NCBI GenBank assembly: GCA_963556065.3
Contig: CAUVYH020000027.1
Coordinates: 124,001-188,000, forward strand
DNA: 64,000 nt
Direction of reading: 5' to 3'
From: JBAXTE01 sp963556065
GTDB taxonomy: Bacteria > Bacteroidota > Bacteroidia > Bacteroidales > WCHB1-69
This document shows, piece after piece, positions 26,387-35,195 of the stretch. The notes beneath the pieces are model-generated. The model did no database searches and was not told the origin of the DNA. It saw only the letters and a list, made by a program, of their open reading frames with translations. Position 1 is the first letter of the stretch, and every line of letters starts with the position of its first letter. The translations under genes and the position numbers were made by a program.

Positions 26387-26689
26387 GAATTTTTTTTAGT
26401 CTTTTTGTTTGTAAATTTAAGCAATTAATAGAAGTGATAGTGTTTTTTTGTTTAGTTAAGATGGATTTTTGCCTTTACTTTTGGTTATGTTTTAGAACAT
26501 TGTGGACTTTATAATTATGGTTGTCACACTGAGTTAGCCTGCCCTGAGCTTGTCGAAGGGAAGTGCGCATATTATAAGCCTCTTACTATTATCCTTCGAT
26601 AAACTCAGGATGACATTTATTTTTCTTTTAACTTGCATAAAATGTATAAAAAAGCAAATTACTCACCTACATTATTCTAAAACATATCT
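26387..26689. other. 303-bp gap with a palindromic repeat element
   Basis: Between the aspartate kinase start and the nitrilase-family stop. It holds a REP-like hairpin (26524-26616) bounded by imperfect 18-bp terminal inverted repeats whose identical core is TATGTTTTAGAA (26486-26497) against TTCTAAAACATA (26675-26686). No gene is seen. Confidence 0.55.
26524..26616. repeat. REP-like extragenic palindrome
   Basis: CCCTGAGCTTGTCGAAGGG (26542-26560) pairs with CCTTCGATAAACTCAGG (26593-26609), and the outer TGTCACACTGAG pairs with CTCAGGATGACA. Sequences of this type recur between genes in many Bacteroidetes. Related fragments occur at 8288-8326 and at the very end of this window. Confidence 0.65.
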
Positions 26690-27490
26690 TTAATTTTTAA
26701 GCTCAAATAAATCCCAATCGGGCGCAGGATTGAATCTGTCTCTGTTTGCATTCAACTCTAATTTTCGAAGAGTTATGCTAAACACGCCTTCGCCTGTTTT
26801 CGATTCCATCAGCGGACTTCCATCAATGTTGCAAATCATGGAATTTCCGCAGTAGGGAGTGTTGTTGCCATCATTTCCGGTTCTGTTAACTCCGATAACA
26901 TAACATTGATTTTCGATGGCTCTTGCCTTTAGTAAATATTCCCATGCCATGTTTCTGCTCGATGGCCAGTTTGCCACATTGATAAGAATATCGTATTCAA
27001 ATTCCTGATTCAAGTAGCGATTCCGCAACCATACAGGGAAACGTAAATCATAGCAGATGGATAACCGAATTTTCCACCCATGGAAATTAACGGTAACTTG
27101 ATTTTCGCCGGGATGATAATTTTGGGGTTCTTCGCTTAGTCTAAAGAGATGTCGCTTGTTATAGTAGTTTTGTGTGCCGTCAGGGTTGATGAAATATAAG
27201 CGATTGTAATTTTTGTCATTATCCCTTATGGCGATGCTTCCAATAATTGAACATTGGTACTTTAAGGCTTTTTCTTTCATCCACTTTAAAGTGGGCGAGT
27301 TTGAATTCAATTCTAAATCTGTTTTGCAAGACACCGAAAACCCTGTTGCGAACATTTCCGGCAGTATAACCAAATCCGTGCCTTTAGGGAGAGCGTTGAG
27401 GTATTTATCAAGGGCTGCTAAGTTTTTTATCCGATTTTCCCATTCAATATTGTACTGGATGTAAGCAACTTTTAATTCTTTTTTTAGCAT
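26690..27490 (-). CDS. Nitrilase-superfamily amidohydrolase (omega-amidase type)
   Basis: 266 residues with the Glu-Lys-Cys catalytic triad of the superfamily: LPEMFATGFS (Glu), YYNKRHLF (Lys) and LSICYDLRFPVWLRN (Cys). The E-M-F-(A/T)-T-G-F-S form is shared with omega-amidase (YafV/NIT2-like) enzymes that hydrolyse alpha-ketoglutaramate and related amides. Exact substrate is inferred. It starts 9 bases after the preceding minus-strand gene stop, so it is probably the distal gene of the rnc-side transcript. Confidence 0.88.
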   Translation of the reverse strand: MLKKELKVAYIQYNIEWENRIKNLAALDKYLNALPKGTDLVILPEMFATGFSVSCKTDLELNSNSPTLKWMKEKALKYQCSIIGSIAIRDNDKNYNRLYFINPDGTQNYYNKRHLFRLSEEPQNYHPGENQVTVNFHGWKIRLSICYDLRFPVWLRNRYLNQEFEYDILINVANWPSSRNMAWEYLLKARAIENQCYVIGVNRTGNDGNNTPYCGNSMICNIDGSPLMESKTGEGVFSITLRKLELNANRDRFNPAPDWDLFELKN

Positions 27491-27499
27491 ATCTTTACT

Positions 27500-28147
27500 T
27501 TATAAATTCGGGAAAACCATTCGCTCGATGGTCGTATCTTTGTTCTCGATTTTGCTTGTTCGTCCCGATAGTAGTTTTTTTCTGCTTTTCGACAGGTCTG
27601 TTTGTTTACATTTTATGTTGTAATTATATTCATTGATGTAGAGTTCTATTTCTTCTGACAAATTATCGAACATTTGAAATTCATCAAAATTGATTTCTAT
27701 AGCTGTATTTATGATGCTTATTCTTTTTAATTTGTTAATCATATCAATCGGTTTCGGTTGTCCTAAAGGGTAGGAAACAATAAAGCAATAATCGCTGCTT
27801 ATTAAGTTTTTATGATTGTAGATGCTGCTTTTATTTCCGATCAAATAACGTTGTGTCATTATTTTCTCGTCCGAAAAAAGATCTTGTGTGGACTTTTGTA
27901 TATAGGCTTCGGATTTGTTGTTAAGCAAAAAAATAGTTGTTTTACTAAGTTTGTTCTCGTCCGAAAAAGTGGCAAATTTGAATTCGGTGGACAAGCTTGT
28001 ATCCTGTGATCCTAATTCCCCCGTGTAGGCTAATTCAATATGCGCTAACTTATTTACAGAACTGGCTAGCGAAATGATATTGGTATTCGCATTAAACAGT
28101 ATTGCTATAAGTTGATATTCAGGTATGTAAGTAATTTGTCGGCGCAT
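27500..28147 (-). CDS. IPExxxVDY-like conserved protein
   Basis: 215 residues, soluble, no signal peptide. It has a conserved central pattern: FATFSDENKLSKTTIFLLNNKS, RYLIGNKSS, SSDYCFIVSYP and INKLKRISIINTAIEINFDEF. This architecture and position directly after rnc are what I recall for the IPExxxVDY protein family of Bacteroidetes, though the name-giving motif is only partly visible. The function is unknown. Gene order acpP-fabF-rnc-this protein is conserved in the phylum. Confidence 0.55.
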   Translation of the reverse strand: MRRQITYIPEYQLIAILFNANTNIISLASSVNKLAHIELAYTGELGSQDTSLSTEFKFATFSDENKLSKTTIFLLNNKSEAYIQKSTQDLFSDEKIMTQRYLIGNKSSIYNHKNLISSDYCFIVSYPLGQPKPIDMINKLKRISIINTAIEINFDEFQMFDNLSEEIELYINEYNYNIKCKQTDLSKSRKKLLSGRTSKIENKDTTIERMVFPNL

Positions 28148-28219
28148 TAGAATTCTAATTTAACGAATTGTGCCAAAAATAACTTTTTTAAGAATTCAGG
28201 ATGTTAAAATTCGAAAAAA

Positions 28220-28984
28220 TTATGAGTAATCGGGTGTTGATAACGCCTCTTCATTGTGGGGTTCAGACAATTTTAAGTTCAAAAATGCATGTTCCGAAGC
28301 CAATTGTTCCGCACTTTTTATCGACAGATCAATTCCATTTGCTATGGAAACATCATCTAACAAGACTTCCACGCAATATTCTTTTCGTTTGCCGATCTCT
28401 TTTACATCGATTACTTTAAATTCGATGGTTTGTTTGTTTCGCTGAGCGTACTCAATAATTCTGCTTTTGTAGTTGGTTTCGGTTTTTAATAGTTCGTCAA
28501 CATCAATCCATTTAGGAATAATGTGGCGGGTAATGATTTTGTATGTATAGCGATATCCTTTGTCGAGATATAATGCCCCGATAAATGCCTCAAATACATC
28601 TCCGTTGATGGACTTGTAGTACAAGTTGTCGTTTTTCTTTTGAATAAAAGAAGTAAGTCCGATTTTTGTTGATAATTTGTTTAGGTGGCTTCGCTTTACT
28701 ATCTTTGAGCGGGTTTCGGATAAAAATCCTTCGTCGGCATTAGGATATTTTTTAAAAAGGTAAGTGGCAACAACGGCTCCTAAAATGGCATCTCCCAGAT
28801 ATTCCAGTCGCTCATTGTTAATTCGCTGCCCCGATAGAGATTGATAATTACCTGATTTATGAGTGAAAGCCAACTTATAAAGAAAAATATTTTTAGGAAT
28901 GATCCCAAAAATATTTTTCAAATAACTGTAAAGCTCTTTGTCTTTAGAAAAAAGAATTCTATATGAATTAATAAGGCTGTTCAA
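28220..28984 (-). CDS. rnc: Ribonuclease III
   Basis: 254 residues. Double-stranded-RNA endonuclease for rRNA and mRNA processing. The catalytic signature ERLEYLGDAILGAVVATYL and the second acidic site GDVFEAFIGALYLDKGY are intact. A C-terminal dsRNA-binding domain (about 175-245) ends SAEQLASEHAFLNLKL. Translation begins at TTG 28984, 4 bases after the corrected fabF stop, so the two genes are coupled. Confidence 0.95.
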   Translation of the reverse strand: MNSLINSYRILFSKDKELYSYLKNIFGIIPKNIFLYKLAFTHKSGNYQSLSGQRINNERLEYLGDAILGAVVATYLFKKYPNADEGFLSETRSKIVKRSHLNKLSTKIGLTSFIQKKNDNLYYKSINGDVFEAFIGALYLDKGYRYTYKIITRHIIPKWIDVDELLKTETNYKSRIIEYAQRNKQTIEFKVIDVKEIGKRKEYCVEVLLDDVSIANGIDLSIKSAEQLASEHAFLNLKLSEPHNEEALSTPDYS

Positions 28985-28987
28985 AAC

Positions 28988-30242
28988 TTATTCTACATAC
29001 TTTTTAAATAAAATAGAAGCATTATGTCCACCAAAGCCGAAGGAATTCGATAGAGCATAGTTTACCACTCTTTTTTTGAGCTTTGTGGTATGTGAAGTTT
29101 AAGCGGTTATCTATTCCTTCATCATCCGTAAAGTGGTTGATGGTAGGAGGGACAATGTCGTTTTTAATAGCCAAAATAGTTGCAATTGCTTCTATGGTTG
29201 CGGCAGCTCCTAAAAGGTGCCCGGTCATTGACTTCGTGGAATTAATGTTGATTTTGTATGCATGTTCACCGAATAAGCGGCAAATAGCCTTTGGCTCGAC
29301 AACGTCACCAGCTGGAGTAGAAGTTCCATGAGTGTTGATATGGTCTATTAAATCCGGTTGAATTCCAGCATCTTCGATTGCCCATTTCATTGCTTTAAGA
29401 GCGCCGTCTCCTTCCGGGTGTGGTGCCGTGAGATGATAAGCATCTGCGGATAGGCCGGTGCCAATTAATTCTGCATAAATTTTTGCCCCACGCGCTTTTG
29501 CATGTTCATACTCTTCGAGGATGAGTGCGCCGGCTCCTTCTCCGACTACAAAACCATCCCGGTCTTTATCGAAAGGTCTTGAAGCGGTTAACGGATCATC
29601 GTTACGAGTGGATAAGGCATGCATTGCGTTAAATCCACCCACCCCAGCGGTGTTTACACCGGCTTCGGAACCTCCGGTGATAAAAATATCGGCTTTGCCT
29701 AAACGAATTAGGTTAAAAGCATCGCTAATTGCATTTGCTGAAGAAGCACAGGCGGAAGAGGTGGCATAGTTTGGTCCGGTAAATCCAAAAATCATAGACA
29801 AGTGTCCTGCAGCAATGTCGCTGATGATTTTAGTGATAAAAAACGGATTGAATTTTGGCGTTCCGTCTCCTTGTGCAAAATCTGTAACTTCTGAGATAAA
29901 AGTAGTAAAACCACCAATACCGGTTCCCCAAATTACTCCTGCTCTGTCTAAATCAATAGAAGAGAGGTCTAACTTCGAGTCATTCATTGCTTCTGTTGCT
30001 GATGCAACTGCATATTGAGAAAACAAATCTAATTTTCTAGCTTCTTTTCGATCCAAATATTGAGACACATCAAAATTTTTCACTTCACAAGCAAATTGTG
30101 TCTTAAATTTAGCCGGGTCAAATCTAGTGATAGTGGCGGCACCACTTACTCCATTAAGCAATCCGGTCCAATATTCTTGAACGGAATTTCCTATTGGAGT
30201 AAGTGCTCCCATGCCAGTAACTACTACTCTTTTTAGCTCCAT
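28988..30242 (-). CDS. fabF: 3-oxoacyl-ACP synthase II, with a 3' frameshift as written
   Basis: Condensing enzyme for fatty-acid chain elongation. The catalytic Cys is in TSSACASSANAISDA, with His residues in NTHGTSTPAGD and STKSMTGHLLGAA. As written, the frame ends early at 29022 with an unrelated C-terminus. Removing one base from the homopolymer at 29071-29077 (seven Ts on the plus strand) restores the conserved ending RVVNYALSNSFGFGGHN and a stop at 28988, giving 417 residues, the normal length. Since fabF is generally indispensable, this is probably a sequence error. It sits between acpP and rnc. Confidence 0.95.
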
Positions 30243-30271
30243 GTGTTAGTCTTTAGCTAATTAAAAGCAAA

Positions 30272-30511
30272 TTACTTGCTGACATTATTTTCAATGAAAG
30301 CAATTGCATCACCAACTGTTCCGATCTTTTCTGCTTGATCGTCCGGAATAGCGATGTTGAATTCTTTTTCAAATTCCATGATTAACTCAACGGTGTCTAA
30401 TGAGTCTGCACCTAAGTCGTTTGTGAAACTAGCTTCTGCTACAACATCTTTTTCGTCTACGCCAAGTTTATCAATAATGATAGCTTTAACTTTTGCTTGA
30501 ATTTCTGACAT
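30272..30511 (-). CDS. acpP: Acyl carrier protein
   Basis: 79 residues, acidic. The phosphopantetheine attachment site is DLGADSLDTVELIMEFE, with the modified Ser in DSL. It carries acyl chains for FabF (29 bases downstream) and possibly for ceramide synthesis at 53-57 kb. A TAATTTTG element is found 29 bases upstream of the start codon. Confidence 0.98.
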   Translation of the reverse strand: MSEIQAKVKAIIIDKLGVDEKDVVAEASFTNDLGADSLDTVELIMEFEKEFNIAIPDDQAEKIGTVGDAIAFIENNVSK

Positions 30512-30539
30512 AATTTTTGTTTTAATGATTAAATCGGAG

Positions 30540-30547
30540 CAAAATTA
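30540..30547 (-). promoter_or_regulatory. -7 promoter element TAATTTTG for acpP-fabF-rnc
   Basis: Minus-strand TAnnTTTG match 29 bases before acpP. Confidence 0.5.
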
Positions 30548-30770
30548 AATGATTTTAATCTGTTATTCTATTGATTTGCCTTTTATGCTCCTTGATTATT
30601 TTGTATGTGTCATCAAATCAATAAGTTAAAAATGTTAAAATTCATTAAAACACCATTTTGACCTCTTTTTTTGGAATATTTGCCCTTTTTTTGTTCCTTT
30701 GTGGTAATTCTTGGTGTTTGGGAGTTAAGTGTAATTAGAAAGAAATCGCTCATTATATACTTTAATTTTG

Positions 30771-31349
30771 ATGAAAAAAATTGTCATTTTTGCTTCAGGC
30801 AGCGGATCTAATGCTCAACGAATCGTTGAATTTTCCAGATTGAATACGGGGTCTTATTTTGTTGCTGCAATTTTTTGCAATAATCCCCATGCTTATGTTA
30901 TTGAAAGATCCAGACAATTGGAGGTGCCTTGCTATTTATTTGATAAAACACGGTTTAACGGCAATGATTCGAATTCGGTTATGGCTCAGTTATCCGGAAT
31001 AAATCCCGATCTTATTGTGTTAGCCGGATTTTTATGGCTCGTGCCCGAAAAAATAGTAAATGCATTTTTGGGAAAAATCATAAATATACATCCTGCGTTG
31101 CTGCCCAAATATGGAGGTAAGGGAATGTTTGGAGAAATTGTCCATCAATCTGTTTTGGCAAGCAATGAATCCGAATCGGGAATTACAATTCATTATGTAA
31201 CCGAAAAATATGATGATGGAGCGGTTATAATTCAAAAAAAATGTAGCGTGTCCAAAGCTGATACGGCAGAGACCTTGGCTCAAAAAATTCATGAGTTGGA
31301 ATATCATTGGTATCCTGTTGTGATTAGTCAACTGCTGGAAAAGAGTTAA
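30771..31349 (+). CDS. purN: Phosphoribosylglycinamide formyltransferase
   Basis: 192 residues. Transfers a formyl group from 10-formyl-tetrahydrofolate to GAR in purine synthesis. Motifs: FASGSGSNAQRI (phosphate loop), NIHPALLPKYGGKGMFG (catalytic N and H) and HYVTEKYDDGAVI (catalytic Asp). I choose ATG 30771 over the TTG just before it. A TAATTTTG string lies immediately before the start codon, too close for a normal leader. It is divergent from acpP, as in many Bacteroidetes. Confidence 0.96.
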   Translation: MKKIVIFASGSGSNAQRIVEFSRLNTGSYFVAAIFCNNPHAYVIERSRQLEVPCYLFDKTRFNGNDSNSVMAQLSGINPDLIVLAGFLWLVPEKIVNAFLGKIINIHPALLPKYGGKGMFGEIVHQSVLASNESESGITIHYVTEKYDDGAVIIQKKCSVSKADTAETLAQKIHELEYHWYPVVISQLLEKS

Positions 31350-31446
31350 GTCATATTTTTGCCATAATTGATTGTTCTGTGATTTTGAAAAAAGAGCTAT
31401 ATTCGCTTAAAAATAGAATTAAAACAAACCACAAATAAATATTAAG

Positions 31447-33603
31447 ATGAACGAAACGAGTTTTAACTTAAGTGATAAGCTGCTGAAGGAGTGGTCTTAT
31501 CAATGGCATCCAATAGAGAGAGGGTATAATAATCGTACCTTATACATTAATGTAGGGAATTTGAATGTTTCCGAAAAGCCGGTTTCCGTGGAGATGAAGG
31601 AGAAATTTACAGGAGGCAAAGGATTTGGACTCAGACTTTTATGGGATGCAACAAAACCAGATACGAAATGGAACGACCCCGATAATGAAATCATTATTGC
31701 TCCGGGTCCGTTGGCTGGAATAACACAATATTCGGGGACGGGTAAATCGTTGCTGGTTTCTATTTCACCTCAGACCGATTCCGTAATGGATTCAAATGTG
31801 GGCGGATACTTTGGTCCATTTATGAAGTTTGCAGGTTTTGATGCACTTGAGCTTCAAGGTAAAGCGGATAAAGATATTATTATTTATATTGATGGAGTTA
31901 ATCATAAAATTGAAATTTATGAAGATCCCGGATTTTCGGTTGATTCACACCTCTTGGGAGAAGAATTAACCGAATATTTTGCAAATGACGAAAGAGATGC
32001 AAAAAATATAGGTATCGTATCTACCGGAGCGGCGGCTGAACATTCGTTGATTGGAATGCTCAATTTTACGTTTTGGGATTCAAAACGCAAGTTGATCCGA
32101 TTGAAACAAGCCGGTCGTGGAGGACTTGGAACTGTAATGCGCGATAAGAGAATCAAAGCAATTGTTGCCAAAACTTCAGGCGTTCAGGCAAACCTCAACA
32201 ACGTTGCCGATATGGAACGAATTCAGGTTGTTGGTCGCGACTATGCGGGAGAAATGCGTGATCTCGACGACAAACAAAACCAGATGAAGAAAAAAGGTAC
32301 GGCAAATATTGTTAATGTAATGAGCGATTATGACATTTTGCCTACGCATAACTATAAATTTGGGACACACAAAGATGCATTTAAGATTCATAGCGACATC
32401 CTTAGAGATAAGTATTTTACACTTGGCATTAATGACGGTTGCTGGATTGGTTGTGCCATGCAGTGTGCTAAAGGGGTCGATAACTTTGAATTAAAGACGG
32501 GACCTTATAAAGGTACAAAAGTAATTGTTGATGGACCGGAATACGAAACGGCTGCGGGCTTGGGATCGAATATGGGAATTTTCGATTATGATGCCATTAT
32601 TGAGACAAATTTCTATTGCGATACTTATGGCATTTGCACAATTACATGGGGAACAATTGTTGCTTTTATAATGGAGTGCTACGAAAACGGCATTATTAAT
32701 AAAGAAATTACAGGTGGTCTGGATTTACATTTTGGAAATGTTCCGGATTCACTTGAATTATTGCATCAGCTCGCTCGAGGTGAGGGGTTTGGCAAAACAG
32801 CCGGCTTGGGTGTGAGAAAATTGAAAAAGATTTTTGTCGAAGAGTATGGTGCTGATCCTAACTTTTTACAAGATATCGGAATGGAAAATAAAGGACTTGA
32901 ATATTCTCAGTACGTATCTAAAGAATCTCTTGCCCAGCAAGGAGGCTATGCTATGACCAACAAAGGCCCTCAGCATGATGAAGCTTGGCTTATTTTTATG
33001 GATATGGTGAATAATCAGATCCCTACTTTCGAAAACAAAGCCGATGCATTGCACTGGTTTCCTATGTTCCGGACTTGGTTCGGATTGCAAGGGCTTTGTA
33101 AAATTGTTTGGAACGATGTTTCTCCTGCCGATAATAAATTGGAAAAAGAACCTCATAAGATACCCAAGCATTTGAGAAACTATTTGGAAGTATATAAGGG
33201 GGTGACCGGAAACGATCTTGATGAAGAAGGCCTCATTCGCCAGTCTGAAAGAGTTTATAATTTTCAGCGCATTTTCAATATCCGAAGGGGGTATGGATTA
33301 AGGAAGCACGATGCTCAACCCTATCGGGCGGCAGGTCCGGTAACAATTGAAGAATATGAATCAAGAGCAGAAAGATACGATGGACAAATGAAAGATATTA
33401 TCGGTGTCGATCCGGTAGGCAAAACTACAATAGAGAAAATGGCCATTGTTCGTAAATATAGAGAAGATCAGTATGAGAAATTATTGGATGCTGTTTACGA
33501 AAGAAGAGGTTGGAACAATAATGGGGTTCCGACAATTGAGCATCTGAAAAAAATCGGTATGGATTTACCGGAGCTTATAGAGGTGATTAAACCACTTCAA
33601 TAG
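31447..33603 (+). CDS. Aldehyde:ferredoxin oxidoreductase family (tungsten/tungstopterin) protein
   Basis: 718 residues. The N-terminal pterin-binding domain has GGKGFGLRLLWD, then APGPLAG...GTGKSLLVSISPQ and SNVGGYFGPFMKFAGFDALEL. A CX3CX3C cluster motif (CWIGCAMQC, about residue 335) with a more distal Cys probably binds the [4Fe-4S] centre. It would oxidise aldehydes to acids with ferredoxin as acceptor. It is about 100 residues longer than the archaeal AOR and the exact subfamily is not settled. It stands alone, with a strong terminator. Confidence 0.88.
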   Translation: MNETSFNLSDKLLKEWSYQWHPIERGYNNRTLYINVGNLNVSEKPVSVEMKEKFTGGKGFGLRLLWDATKPDTKWNDPDNEIIIAPGPLAGITQYSGTGKSLLVSISPQTDSVMDSNVGGYFGPFMKFAGFDALELQGKADKDIIIYIDGVNHKIEIYEDPGFSVDSHLLGEELTEYFANDERDAKNIGIVSTGAAAEHSLIGMLNFTFWDSKRKLIRLKQAGRGGLGTVMRDKRIKAIVAKTSGVQANLNNVADMERIQVVGRDYAGEMRDLDDKQNQMKKKGTANIVNVMSDYDILPTHNYKFGTHKDAFKIHSDILRDKYFTLGINDGCWIGCAMQCAKGVDNFELKTGPYKGTKVIVDGPEYETAAGLGSNMGIFDYDAIIETNFYCDTYGICTITWGTIVAFIMECYENGIINKEITGGLDLHFGNVPDSLELLHQLARGEGFGKTAGLGVRKLKKIFVEEYGADPNFLQDIGMENKGLEYSQYVSKESLAQQGGYAMTNKGPQHDEAWLIFMDMVNNQIPTFENKADALHWFPMFRTWFGLQGLCKIVWNDVSPADNKLEKEPHKIPKHLRNYLEVYKGVTGNDLDEEGLIRQSERVYNFQRIFNIRRGYGLRKHDAQPYRAAGPVTIEEYESRAERYDGQMKDIIGVDPVGKTTIEKMAIVRKYREDQYEKLLDAVYERRGWNNNGVPTIEHLKKIGMDLPELIEVIKPLQ

Positions 33604-33647
33604 GTCATTTCTTTTAATAAAACTAAACTTATCCTAAAAAATGTTTG

Positions 33648-33679
33648 ATGCCTGTCGACTATCGACAGGCATTTTTTTT
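33648..33679 (+). terminator. Terminator of the AOR gene
   Basis: Stem ATGCCTGTCGA (33648-33658) / TCGACAGGCAT (33662-33672), 3-base loop, then a T8 tract. Confidence 0.9.
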
Positions 33680-33874
33680 AAAAATTATCAATATTATATT
33701 TTTTTCTAAATAATTGAAATTCAGTCTAGTATTTTACCAACCCGAATAAATTAAAAATAAGCATGATAAATGCCTAAAAAGGGAAATAAAATCTAAAATT
33801 AAGTCTAATTTACTAAAAAAGCAAAATAAGTTTAGTAATAATGTTAAAATTATAATATTATAAAAAACATTACA

Positions 33875-33882
33875 TATATTTG
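33875..33882 (+). promoter_or_regulatory. -7 promoter element TATATTTG
   Basis: TAnnTTTG match 20 bases before the T9SS type-B protein gene; likely drives it and the collagen-like gene behind it. Confidence 0.5.
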
Positions 33883-33902
33883 CACCATAGGGAAAACGGA
33901 TT

Positions 33903-35177
33903 ATGGGGAAATATATAAAAATATTAGTAGTATTTTTGTGTGCGGTATTGACAATACCGTTAAATTTATTGAGTCAGAGCGTCGTCATTAAGGGGGGTGG
34001 CGTTGTGGTACAACCCGCTACATTTTGGGTGATTCAGGGGGACTTAACCGTAAAAGACGAACTTTCTGATGGAAAAATAAGTTTGGATGGCACTGTTCTT
34101 CTGAGTGGTGATATCACGAATGATACGCAGGATTCCATATTTAAAAATCAGGAAACAGTTCCGGATGGCTGGGTTATCATGCCAAATACAGCTGCTGTTC
34201 AGCGGATAAAAGGAATTACTCCCATTGCTTTTGAAAACATATCGTTCAGTGGATCGGATAAAATTTTAGAGAACAATAATACATCCGTTAATGGTATAAT
34301 TCGGTTAAACGCCATCTTTCAATTAAATAGACGAAAATTAATACTCAACAACAAAAGTTGCTCTGCATTAGAGCACTATGGCGGATATCTTTTTGCGGAG
34401 ACAAACTCAGTAGAAGGAATAGGCAGTTTTCAGTGGAACATATCCAATAATATAGGAACCTTTAGAATCCCTTTTGGGAGCGGCCAATCCGATACCTCAG
34501 ACATTCCATTGAGCTATCAATCAACTTCAGCAGGGAGCAATGCAGGAGGAATTGTTTTTTCTACGTACCCCACAGACAATGCAAATACTCCTTATCCGGA
34601 GGAAGTAAACACCATGGCTCCCTATATCCCGTTATTAACCGTTAATCGGTTTTGGCTAATAGATGCAAATTCATACGCCCAAAAGCCGGTATCTTCCTTT
34701 ATATTGCGTTACACCAACTCGGATGTAGAAAGCAACATTGCGAAGGATAGATTAAAACCTACAAAATATAGAATGTCGGATATGCAATGGTCGGAATATT
34801 CAATATTCGACAATAATGATTTAAATAATTCAATGAGTGTGCTCAATGTTAATGGTATTTCATTTGATAAAAATTGGACAATCACCTCAGACAACGAATT
34901 GGTAGATGTATTCTTCCCTAATGCCTTTACTCCTGATTTAAATGGGATTAATGAAACATTTAAGCCGGTGATGAATTTCCTGCCGAAAACTTTTGTCATG
35001 TATATATATGATCGATGGGGAAATCTTGTTTTTGTAACAAAGAACCCAGAAACAGGGTGGGATGGAAGATATCTGGGAGCAGAGAGTCAAATAGGTACCT
35101 ATTCGTGGAAAGTAATACTTGAAAAGCCGGATGGCAAAGAATATCAGTATGTGGGGCACATCTCAATTATTAAATAA
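33903..35177 (+). CDS. Secreted protein with T9SS type B (gliding-motility-like) C-terminal domain
   Basis: 424 residues. Signal peptide (residues ~1-25, ending SQS), a beta-rich middle region with no recognised family, and from about residue 335 a CHU_C/type B sorting domain: VFFPNAFTPDLNGINETFKP, IYDRWGNLVF, GWDGRYLG and a terminal GHISIIK. The protein should be exported by T9SS and attached to or released from the cell surface. It lies 18 bases before the collagen-like gene and is probably co-transcribed; the pair may form one surface structure. Confidence 0.85.
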   Translation: MGKYIKILVVFLCAVLTIPLNLLSQSVVIKGGGVVVQPATFWVIQGDLTVKDELSDGKISLDGTVLLSGDITNDTQDSIFKNQETVPDGWVIMPNTAAVQRIKGITPIAFENISFSGSDKILENNNTSVNGIIRLNAIFQLNRRKLILNNKSCSALEHYGGYLFAETNSVEGIGSFQWNISNNIGTFRIPFGSGQSDTSDIPLSYQSTSAGSNAGGIVFSTYPTDNANTPYPEEVNTMAPYIPLLTVNRFWLIDANSYAQKPVSSFILRYTNSDVESNIAKDRLKPTKYRMSDMQWSEYSIFDNNDLNNSMSVLNVNGISFDKNWTITSDNELVDVFFPNAFTPDLNGINETFKPVMNFLPKTFVMYIYDRWGNLVFVTKNPETGWDGRYLGAESQIGTYSWKVILEKPDGKEYQYVGHISIIK

Positions 35178-35195
35178 TATTTTAATGTATATTTT

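Noticed and set aside
30763..30770. TAATTTTG directly before the purN start as its promoter
   Set aside because: It abuts the start codon, leaving no room for the usual seven-base gap and leader; kept only as a note on purN.
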